Of a stretch of DNA of 64,000 nucleotides, positions 21,032-33,646 are shown in pieces. This DNA is from Plasmodiophora brassicae (taxonomy: Eukaryota > Endomyxa > Phytomyxea > Plasmodiophorida > Plasmodiophoridae). The stretch's first letter is position 1. Every line of letters starts with the position of its first letter. The notes under the pieces were generated by a model. It was not told the DNA's origin. It saw only the letters and a list, made by a program, of their open reading frames with translations, and did no database searches. Made by a program: the position numbers and the translations under genes. The stretch covers positions 558,001 through 622,000 of the forward strand of contig JASFAU010000011.1 in assembly GCA_039704465.1 (NCBI GenBank), written 5' to 3'.

Positions 21032-22237
21032 ATGTCGAACGAAGCGCTGCTGTCGGACCCGCCTGTGCGGGTCCCTTCAGCGGCCAGCAATAGCCACATC
21101 ATTTACAAGGGCGTGATGCTGTCGATGCGGCCGCCGACAGGCCTGGCAGCGCAACCGGGTCGTAAACCGCCGTTTGTTTCTGGTGGGCATCTATCGGAAC
21201 GGGTTGGATACCCGCCTGTTCGACGCCCGGGTGCCTTCCTCCGCAAGAAACGCATTACGGTGACGCCGCCCGCCATCAAGAAGCATCGCAAATGGCTAGA
21301 CGATTTGAAGAACGAACGGCAGCAGTACACCGAACACAGGCTCGCTGAACAAGCCCAGCAGGACGAACGCATGCGCAACTTCAAAGAGCGGTACCACTCA
21401 GACTATCCCTGTACGAAACGCGTCCTTTGCTGACTTGTATGCATCAGGGCGGCTTTCGTTCGCAGACGGATCTGTGAGGCGGCCAAAGGCAGCGCCTCGG
21501 CATTGACAGAACGCGAGGCGAGCATGCTGTTCTCGGCGCCGCTGTGGAAACTCAGGAAGGACGCCGAAGAGAAGGCGCGGGCGTCGTCACAGAGCAGGAA
21601 ACCCGCCTGGTCGATGACGGAGGAGGAAGGCGCGGCCGCCCAACGTCAGCAGATCCAGGAGCTCATCGATTTCGCGGCATCGCTCGACATTTCAAAGTAC
21701 CTGGCCGACGTCGAGATCCAGGACTTAGTGCGAAGCGTCAAGGACCGGGTTACCCTTCTGGCTGGTCACGATTTCTCTGCTGATACTGAAGCGGCCAAGT
21801 CGAGGCGGCAGGCGATTCAGGACGGGCAACCTGATCAGAGTCCGATCGGGCCTATCGATCACTTGATCCAGCACAGGGAGAACGACAACGAACCTGATGG
21901 TGGCGATGTCGATGATGATGGCGACGAGGCGAGTGACGAAGCGATCAGCAAGCTGATCAACGAGTCCCGCGTCGACGTGCCGTCGATCCGGACCGTGCAC
22001 TCCAAGTCGTCGTTCCGGCAGGCCATGGAGTCGGCATCGTCCAAAGCAGGCGGGAACACGTCGCCGTCGTTCGTAACGACGACGACGACGACGGAACCGC
22101 GGGACATCACCTACGAGGAGCTGCCCAGGCCACAGATAGTGGACATCGACGCCGGGGCCATCGGTCGCACACAGCAGGAAAAGGTCGGCACGCACGTCTC
22201 AATGCTCCCGTACCTGCACCGGAACCCGGCCGTCTAA
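21032..22237 (+). CDS. uncharacterised helical protein, family not identified
   Basis: Exons 21032-21390 and 21448-22237 are joined by a 57-nt intron in phase 2; 382 residues. The N-terminal 80 residues are Pro-rich ('GAFLRKKRITVTPPAIKKHR'). Then comes a charged helix ('LDDLKNERQQYTEHRLAEQA'), a second ('FSAPLWKLRKDAEEKARAS') and 'LDISKYLADVEIQDLVRSVK', which looks like a folded helical motif. An acidic linker precedes a Ser/Thr stretch encoded by GAC-type repeats. The C terminus is 'HVSMLPYLHRNPAV'. No signal peptide or membrane span. The style recalls ciliary coiled-coil proteins, but I cannot name a family. Coding status is well supported. Confidence 0.75.
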
Positions 22238-22513
22238 TAACGCATCCCGCCGCCGCCCGCCTCCTAACCCCGAATACAGGACGCGGTCGATGAAGGAAGC
22301 GCGCGCGAACTGCCGTTGGAGGACGGCGCAACCCGTCCCGCTGTGTCGAGTAGTAGTGGGGCCGGCCAGCACGGCCGCGTCGTGGAGCCGTACGTACACG
22401 CGACAGATCACTGTCTGTACACTGGTACTACGGTGCCTTTGTACTAGGTACTAGGCCCAGGGGTCGGGCCAGTGGAACGCTCCGACGGGGAGATCCCGAG
22501 ATCGTTCCCCGCG

Positions 22514-23362
22514 ATGGACGGCGCCGGGAACGTCATCGAGCTCTGGACGTCAACGGGGCCGTTCACGGTGACGTTGGTCGACCACGATATGACCGAGTCG
22601 GGCCTGGACGCGTTCCTGCGCGTCATCGCCAGGGTTGTGGAATCGTCGGGCGATGCGCCGACCCCGACGGGCCTGTGCCGCGAGCTGGACCGGTCGCCGG
22701 GCATGCTGTCCGGGTGGTGCGCCGTCCGGTCTCTGGACCGGCAGTGCCAGGTCGACGTCGCGTCGTACGACCCGGGCACCTATGCGCGCCTGCAGGCCTC
22801 CTGCTGCGTCCCGAACTTCACCTACGTCGTCTTTCGGATGCACAACGGTCCTCCAGGTGATGACGGTTCCTCCGATGACACGCCGCACGTTCCCGAACCT
22901 GTCGTCGTCGCTCGCAGGCCTACACCGACCGTTCTGCCGATGCCACTCTCGCTGCCGTTGTCGCCGTCACCGTCCCCGTACAGGAGTCGGGAGAGGAAGC
23001 GGCAGAGGACGTTGAGCCCGGGGGCAATCAGCAGCGGAGCGTCGGAGGATGGACGGCAAAGCGGAGGCAGCCTGAAGTGGACCGAGAAGGAGACACGGGA
23101 CCTGCTGGAGGCGGTGGAGACGTTCGGGCGCGCCTGGGTGCCCATACACGCCTGCGAGAAGTACGACTGGAAGGGTCGCACGGCGAAGAGCCTGGAGCAT
23201 AAATGGTACAGCCTGCTGAAGCAGGACCCGTCGATATTCAGGGAGCCGATCAAGAACGTTCACGTCCGTAAGGTCCAGCACCAGAACCGATCCGACGACT
23301 CGACGTCGTCGCCGGTCAGCCGGAAGCGGCCGCTTAGGCAGCGGGCCCCGTCTGAACAATAA
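22514..23362 (+). CDS. protein with a single Myb/SANT-like domain
   Basis: A single exon; the first in-frame ATG is 22514, giving 282 residues, though the frame is open further upstream. The N-terminal 110 residues form a compact-looking domain ('GPFTVTLVDHDMTESGLDAF') that I do not recognise. A Pro/Ser linker with a nuclear-signal-like 'RSRERKRQRTLSP' follows. Then comes a Myb/SANT module starting 'LKWTEKETRDLLEAVETFG' with the spaced aromatic residues Trp, Phe, Trp and Tyr typical of the three helices. The tail is basic ('SRKRPLRQRAP'). A nuclear DNA- or chromatin-binding role is likely. The stop is 27 bp from the convergent Costars gene. Confidence 0.75.
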   Translation: MDGAGNVIELWTSTGPFTVTLVDHDMTESGLDAFLRVIARVVESSGDAPTPTGLCRELDRSPGMLSGWCAVRSLDRQCQVDVASYDPGTYARLQASCCVPNFTYVVFRMHNGPPGDDGSSDDTPHVPEPVVVARRPTPTVLPMPLSLPLSPSPSPYRSRERKRQRTLSPGAISSGASEDGRQSGGSLKWTEKETRDLLEAVETFGRAWVPIHACEKYDWKGRTAKSLEHKWYSLLKQDPSIFREPIKNVHVRKVQHQNRSDDSTSSPVSRKRPLRQRAPSEQ

Positions 23363-23389
23363 TAATTAACGTATCCGGTATGTAGAGGT

Positions 23390-23650
23390 TTACGATTGCA
23401 GAGGGTTGAACGAGGCGTTCAGCAGCGTGATCGTGTCGGCTTTGTGCATCGGGTACATGAGGAACGGTTGCTTGTAGTCGATGACGTTGTGCGATTTCAG
23501 GATCTTCAGCATGGCGCCGACCGTGTCGCAGTGGTGCGCTTCGCCGGCGACGACCACGTCCTCGTACGAGCACGACCCGCCCTTGTCCCGAAGCAGGTCC
23601 ACGATCCACTTCTGGTGACGCTGCGAGATCGCTTTCGCCTCGTCCGCCAT
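23390..23650 (-). CDS. Costars-domain protein (ABRACL-like)
   Basis: From ATG 23650 the product is 86 residues, the size of ABRACL/costars proteins that influence actin dynamics and motility. The pattern fits: an amphipathic helix ('ISQRHQKWIVDLLRDKGG'), then 'HHCDTVGAMLKILKSHNVID' corresponding to the family's gtLk-akk-gvv segment, then an 'MHKADTITLLN' ending. The frame stays open upstream to about 23896 with Pro/Arg-rich codons, so an N-terminal extension or an extra 5' exon is possible. Single exon as read. Identification is from family memory and is moderately sure. Confidence 0.7.
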   Translation of the reverse strand: MADEAKAISQRHQKWIVDLLRDKGGSCSYEDVVVAGEAHHCDTVGAMLKILKSHNVIDYKQPFLMYPMHKADTITLLNASFNPLQS

Positions 23651-23934
23651 CTGGCGCGAACCTGTGTGAATGACCGCAGCGGGTCGCCGACTCGCCCACG
23701 CGCCGAATCCTATTTCGGGAATTTGGCCCCGGCCGTGACGCTGCTGGTGTTCCGGTTGTGAAACAAGTTGCGGTCGGCAGACAAGTCGCGGACCACGAGC
23801 TGCTCTGCTTCGGTCCGGGAAGGGGTGGACCGACCCTGCGCCTCTGACTGCGGAGCTGCACCGGAGATGGGTCCATTGGAGAAGTCGTCGCCTCACGCCC
23901 GTCTGCCGCGGACTGTTTCAGTTTATATGCTCGA

Positions 23935-24720
23935 TTACCAGGACTTGAAGCAGAACAGGTGCTGCGTGTACTCTATGGCGTCGATCGTGGTCTGAATCAG
24001 GTTGAAGGCTTCCTGGAGGGTGGCGTTCGCGGTTGCCAACGGGGCGTCCAGGGCCTTGGAAACGGATAGGAGCAGGTGGCCAAAGGCCTCCGGGCCATGC
24101 GCTTCGTGGAAGTGCTGTGCGCGATGATAGTGCTCGCGGATCTCGGCGAGCGTCTCGTTGTCCAGGCAGGTGACGTGCCCGGCCCGGATGCTGTTCTCGA
24201 TCGACCTGTCGATGTAGACGAGCTGGTCGATGATGCCGAACAGCTGGAACAACGACTCGCCGGTCTGCGACTCCCTGATCTGGATGGGGAGGTGCTCCGC
24301 GAGGCGCTCGGACACCGCCAGCACTTTCAACGCCGTTTCCAATCGGGTCGTCGTGTTCTTCGTCAGGGTGCCGTCGAACTGGCTGTCGACGTACTTGAAC
24401 TCGTGAAGAAGGTTGTGATCAACCCCTGGAATGGCGGCGTTCTCTGCGACTCGGTTCAGGGCGTCCACGATCGGGCGAGGGACTCGGCGAGCACACGCGA
24501 GATGTAAGTACCACCAGGCGCGATAGGTCAGGAACCAGTTCCGGTAAACGTATGCCATCGTACGCGTCGTCCAGGACGTGCTGTTCAGGCTCGCCTCGCG
24601 GTACGTTGCTTGCGCCCGAATGTACGAGAAGTGCTGGTCGCATTCGGTCGCCGGTGATAGCGCTGCCGAGCAGGCGACCGCGTACAGCACGGCAACGATG
24701 ACGCCGATAACGGTTCGCAT
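23935..24720 (-). CDS. secreted alpha-helical protein, unknown family
   Basis: Single exon, 261 residues, starting with a clear signal peptide ('MRTVIGVIVAVLYAVACSAA'). The mature part is mostly helical by composition, with Asn-X-Ser/Thr sequons ('NST', 'NTT', 'NET', 'NAT') and few cysteines. It contains 'YRNWFLTYRAWWYLHLACAR' and 'FGIIDQLVYIDRSIENSIRA', and ends 'YTQHLFCFKSW' with no retention signal or GPI-like tail. No family recognised. It may be an extracellular or vacuolar lineage-specific protein. The start is fixed by the signal peptide. Confidence 0.8.
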   Translation of the reverse strand: MRTVIGVIVAVLYAVACSAALSPATECDQHFSYIRAQATYREASLNSTSWTTRTMAYVYRNWFLTYRAWWYLHLACARRVPRPIVDALNRVAENAAIPGVDHNLLHEFKYVDSQFDGTLTKNTTTRLETALKVLAVSERLAEHLPIQIRESQTGESLFQLFGIIDQLVYIDRSIENSIRAGHVTCLDNETLAEIREHYHRAQHFHEAHGPEAFGHLLLSVSKALDAPLATANATLQEAFNLIQTTIDAIEYTQHLFCFKSW

Positions 24721-25438
24721 AGGATAGCGGGTTTACTGCGAGCCCAGAAGGAGGTTACGCTGGAGCTAGCTGTGTAGGGCCTGGCCGGTAGGGACTGCGA
24801 CACTGAGGACACAGCACCTGCTGAATCGGAACCGCCTGGCTCAGCGTTGACGTTACAGACTGGCTGTCGGCATCCCGCCCGGCCAACATATCTGACACGG
24901 GCCACGAGGTACAATCGCGCAGGACGACAAGTAGTACGCCCGGTTGAACTGTCCAGCGCCAAGCGCGGCCCAAGGATGAGGAGGAGGAGGGCCGCTGTCT
25001 GCCTGCAACGGACCATGACGTAGTCGGCCCAGCAGATTGTCGGTCGCACATCGTTCTGAGCGCGATGACGTTTGCATTTCGATACATTCTCTCTCGTCGT
25101 ATATACGGTCGCGACATTGCAATAGCGGTTCATCAAACAAGCAGCTGCGGTCGAAAATGAGGAATTGTGGACACCTCCCAGGATTGGCCGCTGTTGGCGT
25201 TGTTGCTGCGAACGCTGGCCGCGCGACACTTCGACTGCAAGAAGTTGTTCCTCGATATGGGAACGCCCGCCATGTACCGCGGTACCAAAGGTTAGCACTC
25301 GTGTACCTACTTCCGCCATATCTACAGGTAGCGACAGCAACGTCATCCTGCGGGTTGAACAGGCATGCATGTGATCCTGCGTCTTGGACCATGACCTATC
25401 ACATGTATATTCTAGTCGGGTGGGAAATAAATATGGGG
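24721..25438. other. intergenic interval without a supported gene
   Basis: About 700 bp separates the start of the secreted-protein gene from the stop of CDK10. Long overlapping frames occur on both strands, but none has a recognisable domain or spliced continuation. A plus-strand stretch around 25160-25340 has a hydrophobic look, which I judge insufficient. It presumably contains the promoter of the secreted-protein gene. Confidence 0.5.
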
Positions 25439-27068
<1,630 letters not shown>

Positions 27069-27257
27069 GGAGCCGCCGCTCGCCCACACCCGCCGGTCTC
27101 GGCACGTTCGCTCCCCCCGCCCAGAAAATTGCGCACAAATTTCCGCGACGTTTTTTTCGACCGCGTGTTTCAAACGTTACCGTTGCCGGTCGATCCGCTC
27201 GCTTTACAAAGGACATAACACAATGCGTATGGGCCATGGAACGTTCTACAATAGCAT

Positions 27258-28879
27258 TCATTCGGTATCGGATTCGTCAGCGACAACAGCAAACCCTGAC
27301 AGCTCATGGCCGCGACCTGATGATGCCCTCGCTGAGGAAGACCCCTTGTCCTCATCATCGGCGTCCTCGCCTGATGCATCACTTTCATCCTCATCGACTT
27401 CGACGTCGTCGTCCTCCTCCTCGTCGTCATCTGTCTCCTCGTCTTCCTCAATATCGCTGTCGTAGTCTTCGGGTACCGACGAGTCGGAGTGCACACAGTA
27501 GTCGCTATCATCCTCCTCGTCATAGTCGTCCTCATCGCGGGCACGCACGGGCCCTTCATCGTCGGTTTCCTAACAAGAACATATCAGATCGGACGTAACG
27601 AACAGCGACATTCGACGCTTACATCATCCGAGCCAGCGGCGGCTTCAGCTTTGCCGCCCCGCTCTTCCTCGCCGAACCTCTGCAGGGCACAATACCTTGC
27701 CAGGCCGGGCTCCTCCTCTATATCAATCATCTCGAAACTGTGCGATGTGCCCGTGCCTTTCATAACGACGATCAACTCGAAGTATCGAGACGCGCGAATG
27801 AACTCAACGCGCTGGATCTGAGACTTTGGCAACCAGAGGAGCGGCTTCAGACCGAACAGGAACCCGCCAGGCAGTGGGATAAGGACGCCATGCTGCGCTT
27901 TGCAGTGGCAAGTTATGCATGTCCGGTCACCACCTCCACTGCTCTTGAACAGGTTCTCATTGCACCTCTCGATCGTGTCGCGCGCGGTGACGGCCGATAC
28001 CAGCGATGCGGTCGCCACAGACGCAGGCGAATCAGTCAGCATCTCCTTCAAGTCCTGGACAGTGTACTCCTTGAACGGATCCTTAATCGACTTCAGCACC
28101 GATTCCCCAAGCTCGTCACCCGGTTTGAATTTCATCACCAGCGTATCGTGCTGCGTTTTGCCAACCGTAAGAGCATGGGACAGAGGTAGGGTAACAACCT
28201 CGTCTTTAGTTGTCGGGATCGCAACATGGATGACGCTGTCGATATTGCCCACCAGGACGCTGTACGTCTCGCCCTTCTTGTTCGACAGCTGAATTGCGGA
28301 AGGAAATACTGTAACTGTGAATTTGCCCCACGGCTTCACGAACGATACGTCCTCAATGACAACGATCGGCTTCTCGTCCTTGATACTGTGGGAAGCAATT
28401 TCCGCGGCACGCTTCGCCGTTGCCAACTTAGACGGCGCGTCAGCCGCGGCAGCTTTCTTGGACAGCCTGGACATTGCATGACGTCAGGTTTGCAACGAAT
28501 ACGGTCGCAAAACCGACGATACCAACCTGGACTCGAGGGCCTGAACCTTCTCCTGCAGTTTCGTGCACTGTTTCTCCTTGCGCGTTAACGCCGTGTTCGC
28601 AGCGAGCAGTGCGCTCTTGACGATTTTGGAGAGGGCGGAGCCAGTCGGTCTGTGCTTCGCATCGGCCAGCTTCTCCAGCGCCGGTTTCGCCCATGCGCAC
28701 TGCGAGAAATTCTCCGACACGACCGTTTCCATCTCGTCGAACGCGATCGCGATCTGCTCGCGTACGACCTTCGCCTTCTTGGCGGGCCTGTCGTCGTCGA
28801 CGTCAACATCGTCGGTCGGCGCGACAGGCGACGCCGCCGGCCTCGTCGCCCCAGACAACATCGTCTGCTTCAGCGCCAT
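27258..28879 (-). CDS. Rtt106/SSRP1-like PH-domain histone chaperone with N-terminal coiled coil
   Basis: Exons 28879-28527, 28466-27623, 27569-27258 (introns 60 and 53 nt); 502 residues. Exon 1 has a nuclear-signal-like 'RPAKKAKVVREQ' and a coiled coil ('RKEKQCTKLQEKVQALESR'). The middle has two PH-like segments as in Rtt106 and the SSRP1/Pob3 middle domain: 'KPWGKFTVTVFPSAIQLSN' and 'PKSQIQRVEFIRASRYFELI' with 'SFEMIDIEEEPGLARYC'. The last 110 residues are a long Asp/Glu tail, common in H3-H4 chaperones. The intron between exons 1 and 2 removes a stop codon and a spurious ATG, so this is one gene. It is shorter than Pob3/SSRP1 and lacks their N-terminal domain. Confidence 0.78.
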
Positions 28880-29139
28880 GATGCCCGCTGCCGCTGGCAA
28901 ATTACACGAATGACCTGCGAGTGCGGCACGCTGCGAGGGCAGGCGCACCACGGCTGCCGCCGGATGTGCGACTCCCGCGCCGCCCAAAAAGTGACGCCGC
29001 ACCAAAAATCTGAGGCTCCAGTCCGCGGTATAAAAACTGCGAGACTGCGCCAGTGATTTTTATCCGGACGCGGGAGGGTTTCCCGGTTCGAGCAGCACTG
29101 CAGCAAGCACGCAGCTCGCACGGCTGCAGTCGGGGTGCG

Positions 29140-30674
29140 ATGCAGGAAGTCGTACCTGCACCAGTCGGCGAAAACGAGCAGGTCTCATACGATGGGGACC
29201 TGTTCGAGAACGAGGCGCGCCTACCGCGAACGTGTCGATCGAGAATGAGTGTCCAGAAGGTGGGCAATGTCGACCAGGCCGGCAGGTCATTTGGGATATC
29301 ATCGTATCGCGAGTCGATCGTACCCGAGGTTGCGTGCGTGGTTGGCAGCACATACATACATAGTGGAGCGGAAGTACAGCCCGCCCTCGTTCCCATGAGC
29401 GAAACCGCGAACGGCGGTGGTGATGCCGCGTCCGGCATCATGACGCTGGCCCACTTCGCCGCTGTTATGCAGCGGGAGGCACCGTTGTCGAAAGAGACTG
29501 CCGCAAGCGACGTGGACAAGAGCGACGGCGCGGTGGACTCGAAACCCCACGCGTGCACCATCTGCGGACGGCGTTTCATCCACAAGGCGAACCTGGCCAA
29601 CCACATCGCCAGCCACAGCAACCCATCTGAGTACGCCTGCTCCATATGTGGCAAACAGTTCAGCCAGAAAGGTTCCGTCCGCGTTCACGAGCGTATCCAC
29701 GACCAGAACTCGGGACACAGTTGCCCCATCTGCGGTCCGGCATTGCTCGCCTCTCATGTCGGATCACCCTTTTGACGCCTCTTCGTCCAGGCAAGACGTC
29801 GTCGACGAAAGGCAACCTGAAGTCGCACCTGCTGACGCACACAGGACAGAAGCCATTTCAGTGTACGATCTGCTTGAAGTCGTTCACTCAGAAACACACG
29901 GTAGACGCCAACGAGGCCAATGGCGCTGTGCGATTCGGAACTAACACGGCTGCTATGGCAACAGCTGACAACACACGAAAGGGTACATACAGGCGCCAGG
30001 CCGTTCAAGTGCGAGATCTGCTCGAAGGCGTTCATCTGCCGGAGTAAGCTGAAGATCCACCAACAGTATGCCTTTGGAAGCGTCTAGCGCCTTACCAGGG
30101 CTCATGCTAACCGTCAAACGCGAACAGGGTCCACGAGCGGCAACCGGAAGAATGCCCCGTCTGCCAGAAGACGTTCACGACGTTCGGCAGGCTGAACCAT
30201 CACATGCAGGCGAAGCATGGCGTCCCGGCCCCGCCGAAACAGGTGGAACGGGGGCCCACCGACTGCCAGCTCTGCCCAAAGTCGTTCACAACGCCGGGCA
30301 GGCTTCATCGTCATCTGGTAACCCACGTGGTGTGTAATGCCGGCGCGTTCCTGACCGTATCACGGTAGGCGTCAGCGCACCCGGAAGCATCGCAACGATC
30401 AGGCGTGGCTTCGGCAAGCAGCAGCGTCACAGAGCCATCGCCGAGAATAGACGACAACAAGGACGATCTCGATGGAGGCAACGATGAGGAATACGGTCTA
30501 GATGACGTTGATCCGGACGAAGACGACGACGCCCACACGTCGAGCAGCAGCGACCTGGCCATTGACGTGTCGTTCTTCAACTGCCGGCTGTGCCAGCAGT
30601 CGTTCTCGACCAGCGCCGATCTGGATTGGCATCTGCATAGCCAGCATAACATCGTACGGCCGACGACGTCATAG
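29140..30674 (+). CDS. C2H2 zinc-finger protein with eight fingers
   Basis: Exons 29140-29734, 29791-29900, 29965-30065, 30128-30329, 30369-30674; 437 residues. After an unstructured N-terminal 140 residues come seven consecutive C2H2 fingers, for example '[20 protein letters not shown]', '[20 protein letters not shown]' and '[20 protein letters not shown]'. A Ser/Asp/Glu linker leads to a separate eighth finger '[20 protein letters not shown]'. Introns 1-3 fall inside or right after fingers, and removing them restores exact finger spacing, which supports the model. The last intron is short (39 nt), with an alternative donor 3 nt earlier. Likely a sequence-specific nuclear DNA-binding protein; the target is unknown. 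A start further upstream is possible. Confidence 0.88.
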
Positions 30675-30784
30675 AACCCGATTGTACATACAATTGAGCG
30701 CGCCTCACCTATTCTACACGTCGTGTGCCGCCCGTGCCAAACGACCCTGTGCAACTCTGTGACGAAGAACATTGGGGAACGACG

Positions 30785-32862
30785 ATGGCACCTGGCGTCA
30801 TGCGTATTGTCGCGAAGGTCGTCGTCGTTGGACGGGACGAACCATTCGCACCCCAGCACCTGGCGCGTAACGCTGATATCGCCAAGCTGCCGTTGGCGTT
30901 CACAATCGCATGTGGCGATGGCAAACAGACCTGGAAGTGGCTGGGCACCATCGTATGCAGGCAACAGCTGGGACGGCACCTCTGTCCAGGCACTCAGGTC
31001 GGTGCTTGTCCAGGCCTGCCAGCAGTTCTGTCGGATGTTCCATCATCACCAATCCCAGTTCCTGCCGATCAACATCGTCAACAGCGAGCGCCTGGCGTTG
31101 TTCCCGTGGCAGACCATCGTCGAACGGTGCACCGACAAAGAGACCGTCGTCGTGGAGGTCCTCGGTAACAAACCGACCGCACTTCACGTTGTCATCGGCC
31201 TCTCACAACGGGAACACAGGTCCCGGTATCCAACGAGACGACCAGCTGGTGCCCAGGGAGAGGTCCATCTGGGAACTGTTCGCCTACTGTGACCCGTCGA
31301 CATACGTCAGCGTCCGTATCGTCTACACGCTCCCCCAAGGTAAAGCAGCGCCAGATGGTGCTGTGCGCCTGATCGGGAATTTCAACGGGTGGGCAACGCC
31401 GGTGCAAATGACGAAAGCCGACGGCAACGACCTCGCGACGACGATCAAGGTGCCACCGGAGGCCCTCGTCATATTCCGGTTCGTGGTCGGCGATCAGGAC
31501 GTCCTAAGCGACCGGTATCAGAAGGTGCACGACAACGAAGGCAAGCCCCGCCCGAGCGCGTTATCGTACTTTGCCAACCTGACCTGTGCAATGCGCAGGG
31601 GAGTCGTTCAACGCGATTCGGCCAAGGCGCGGCGATCCGTTTGTCAGAGGGAAGCATGGGATGACGAGGCTGTCGCTGGCGGCGGCCACCGGGGCAACGA
31701 TCATATCGCCACGATTAACTGGGTCGCCGCGGACGCCTCGGCGACAGAAGCCAGGAGAGAAGAGCGAACTGGACAACTACGAGAAGCTGAAGCAGTTCGA
31801 TGACGACTGGAAGGACGTACGCTTGTCGGACATCATCAAAGGAGGCACCGACCAGCGCACCCACCTGAAGATCGTATCAGCACGCACGAACGCGTCTGCT
31901 TGCACGAACACTGAGACAAAGGCGGTGCTTGCAGAGGGTGTTCCAGGATTACGCGGCGTTCCAGTTCCTGTTCAAATACGTGGCGTGCACGAGAGCCGAC
32001 CGTATCGGATACGTGAAGTTGGAGGAGGCGGTGGGATTCGCCCGTGAGGCGGGCCTGCACCACGGGCGGCTGACGATCGACGCGGTGTATGACCGAGCGT
32101 CGATCGAGGAGGACAAAGTCGATGATAAGCCGGGTGCAAAGGCGGATGCCAGCAAACCTGTCAGAGACGACAGGGCGCCCGATCGGCTGTTGAGTCGAGG
32201 TAAGAGCGATTATGCGCAGGATCACGATATGCTCAGTATCGTGGTTGACAGGAGAGTTCATGGAAGTCATCGTGAGGGCGTCGCTGCGTGAGCCTGGTCA
32301 TGATCCGACAATGGAGCCGGGCGATAAGTACGCAGCGTCTGCCAAAGGGCTCATGGAGCTGGCAGGCAAACTAGTCGGCGATGACCTTGGACCGAAGGTT
32401 CATGACCCCAGCGTCATGGTACGGTGCTGCTTACAGAAGGATGGGCGTGTGCGATTGACACGGGTTCTGCAGGGCGAACTGATCCGTTGGTCGAAGACGC
32501 TGAAGACTGTGTTCCAAGCCAATGCGTCCGCAAACGGCGAAGGCGAACCGGTTATGAACGGCAGGCAGTTTCTCAGTGCTGTTGGGCACGTCGTTGCTAA
32601 TGTCCCTACAAAGAGAGTCCTTCAGGTGCATCAGGTATCGTTTCGAGACCCGGGCTTCCCACTGAAGGACTGCTTGCGCCAGGTGCACGGCGTGTCCAAG
32701 GCTGCCCCGTTCCTGAAAGGGAACAAGGACGTTGAGCTGACGTACGACGAGTTCGTCGAATCTCTGGGCAGATTAGCGGCGTTGAAGTTCGAACAGTCGC
32801 AGCTTCTTCTTAGTGAGAAAACCAGGCGGATGCTGGGAGAGCTACTCGGCCAAGCGCGTTAG
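30785..32862 (+). CDS. multidomain protein with CBM48-like glycogen-binding module and helical C-terminal region
   Basis: Exons approximately 30785-30951, 31017-31184, 31243-31494, 31574-31874, 31925-32199, 32252-32862; several junctions are provisional. The N-terminal block 'MRIVAKVVVVGRDEPFAPQ' to 'FTIACGDGKQTWKWLG' is unrecognised. Next, 'VRLIGNFNGWATPVQMTKAD' followed by 'ATTIKVPPEALVIFRFVVGD' has the spacing of AMPK-beta-type glycogen-binding (CBM48) domains. The C-terminal half is helical with EF-hand-like layout but poor calcium ligands: 'FQDYAAFQFLFKYVACTRAD', 'GEFMEVIVRASLRE' and 'DVELTYDEFVESLGRLAALK'. Similar arrangements occur in protist flagellar proteins as I recall, so a flagellar role is a guess. 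Confidence 0.6.
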
Positions 32863-33646
32863 GCCAGTTCAGGCGGAGCAGCGCGTATGGCTTCCTGATA
32901 CAGAGCTTAACCTCAGTTTTGTCACATACAATTATACCGGGGGTGTTGTCAACTACGATTGCTGAGGCCAGCCACCGTCAGGTGTTTAAGCTTGGCGAGT
33001 TACGTGTCATCTGATAAACGTGATAAAGAGACAACTCATTTTCAACGAGCACCGGCTGCTCATCTGTAAGAATAACTAACAACTCGTGGTGACGGGGAGG
33101 TACCCTGAGAACCGCCTGTAATGCCTTATGGTCCCGTTCCCATTCGCCGCCTATCTTGCACAGGATGTGACTATCGCGGGATAATCACACCCCCGTTCTT
33201 AGCTGACGTGAACTCGCTTCGTGTGACCAAAGTGGGGTTTGTGACTATTTCGATGTGTGACTGAGGTGAGGTTAATACAGGCATTGATCGTTCATTCTAC
33301 ACAGAGAAGCATTCAAACATGGCGGCACTCGACGCCTTCGCAGCATCTAGCAATTCCTTCCGTGACGAACCTACAGGAACACACGATCAACGGCAATGCC
33401 GGATGGTGCATCACAAGGCAACTTACTGTGCTTGCTGTGCGACGGACTGTCGCCAACGATACAGGATTTCAAACGGCCTGTTGCTCTACGAAGCACGCCA
33501 TGGGTTTCCGCCCGCTTCGCAATGAGATTTGCTACAGTGAACTCAAAGAACTCGATCTCGAGCGTTAACTGGTCACTGCCAACGGTATTCATCCTGCAGA
33601 AACATAACCTCATTGGAATCGTTCCGCATACAGCAGGGACGCGTCG
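32863..33646. other. mostly empty interval with one doubtful small frame
   Basis: From 32863 to about 33300 I see no coding signal. At 33319 an ATG opens 68 codons containing a Cys cluster ('YCACCATDCRQRY'). Other frames across 33396-33600 also look weakly coding on both strands. None can be linked to a family, so I leave it unannotated. A Sec5 3' UTR is likely near 33500-33646. Confidence 0.4.

Noticed and set aside
22069..22095. Run of GAC trinucleotides as a microsatellite
   Set aside because: It is short and in frame, encoding a Thr stretch inside a supported gene, so not a separate feature.
28484..28879. A separate 131-residue coiled-coil gene ending 9 bp before the histone-chaperone ATG
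   Set aside because: A 60-nt intron with a CTGAC branch-like site joins it in phase to the chaperone exon, so one gene is the simpler reading.
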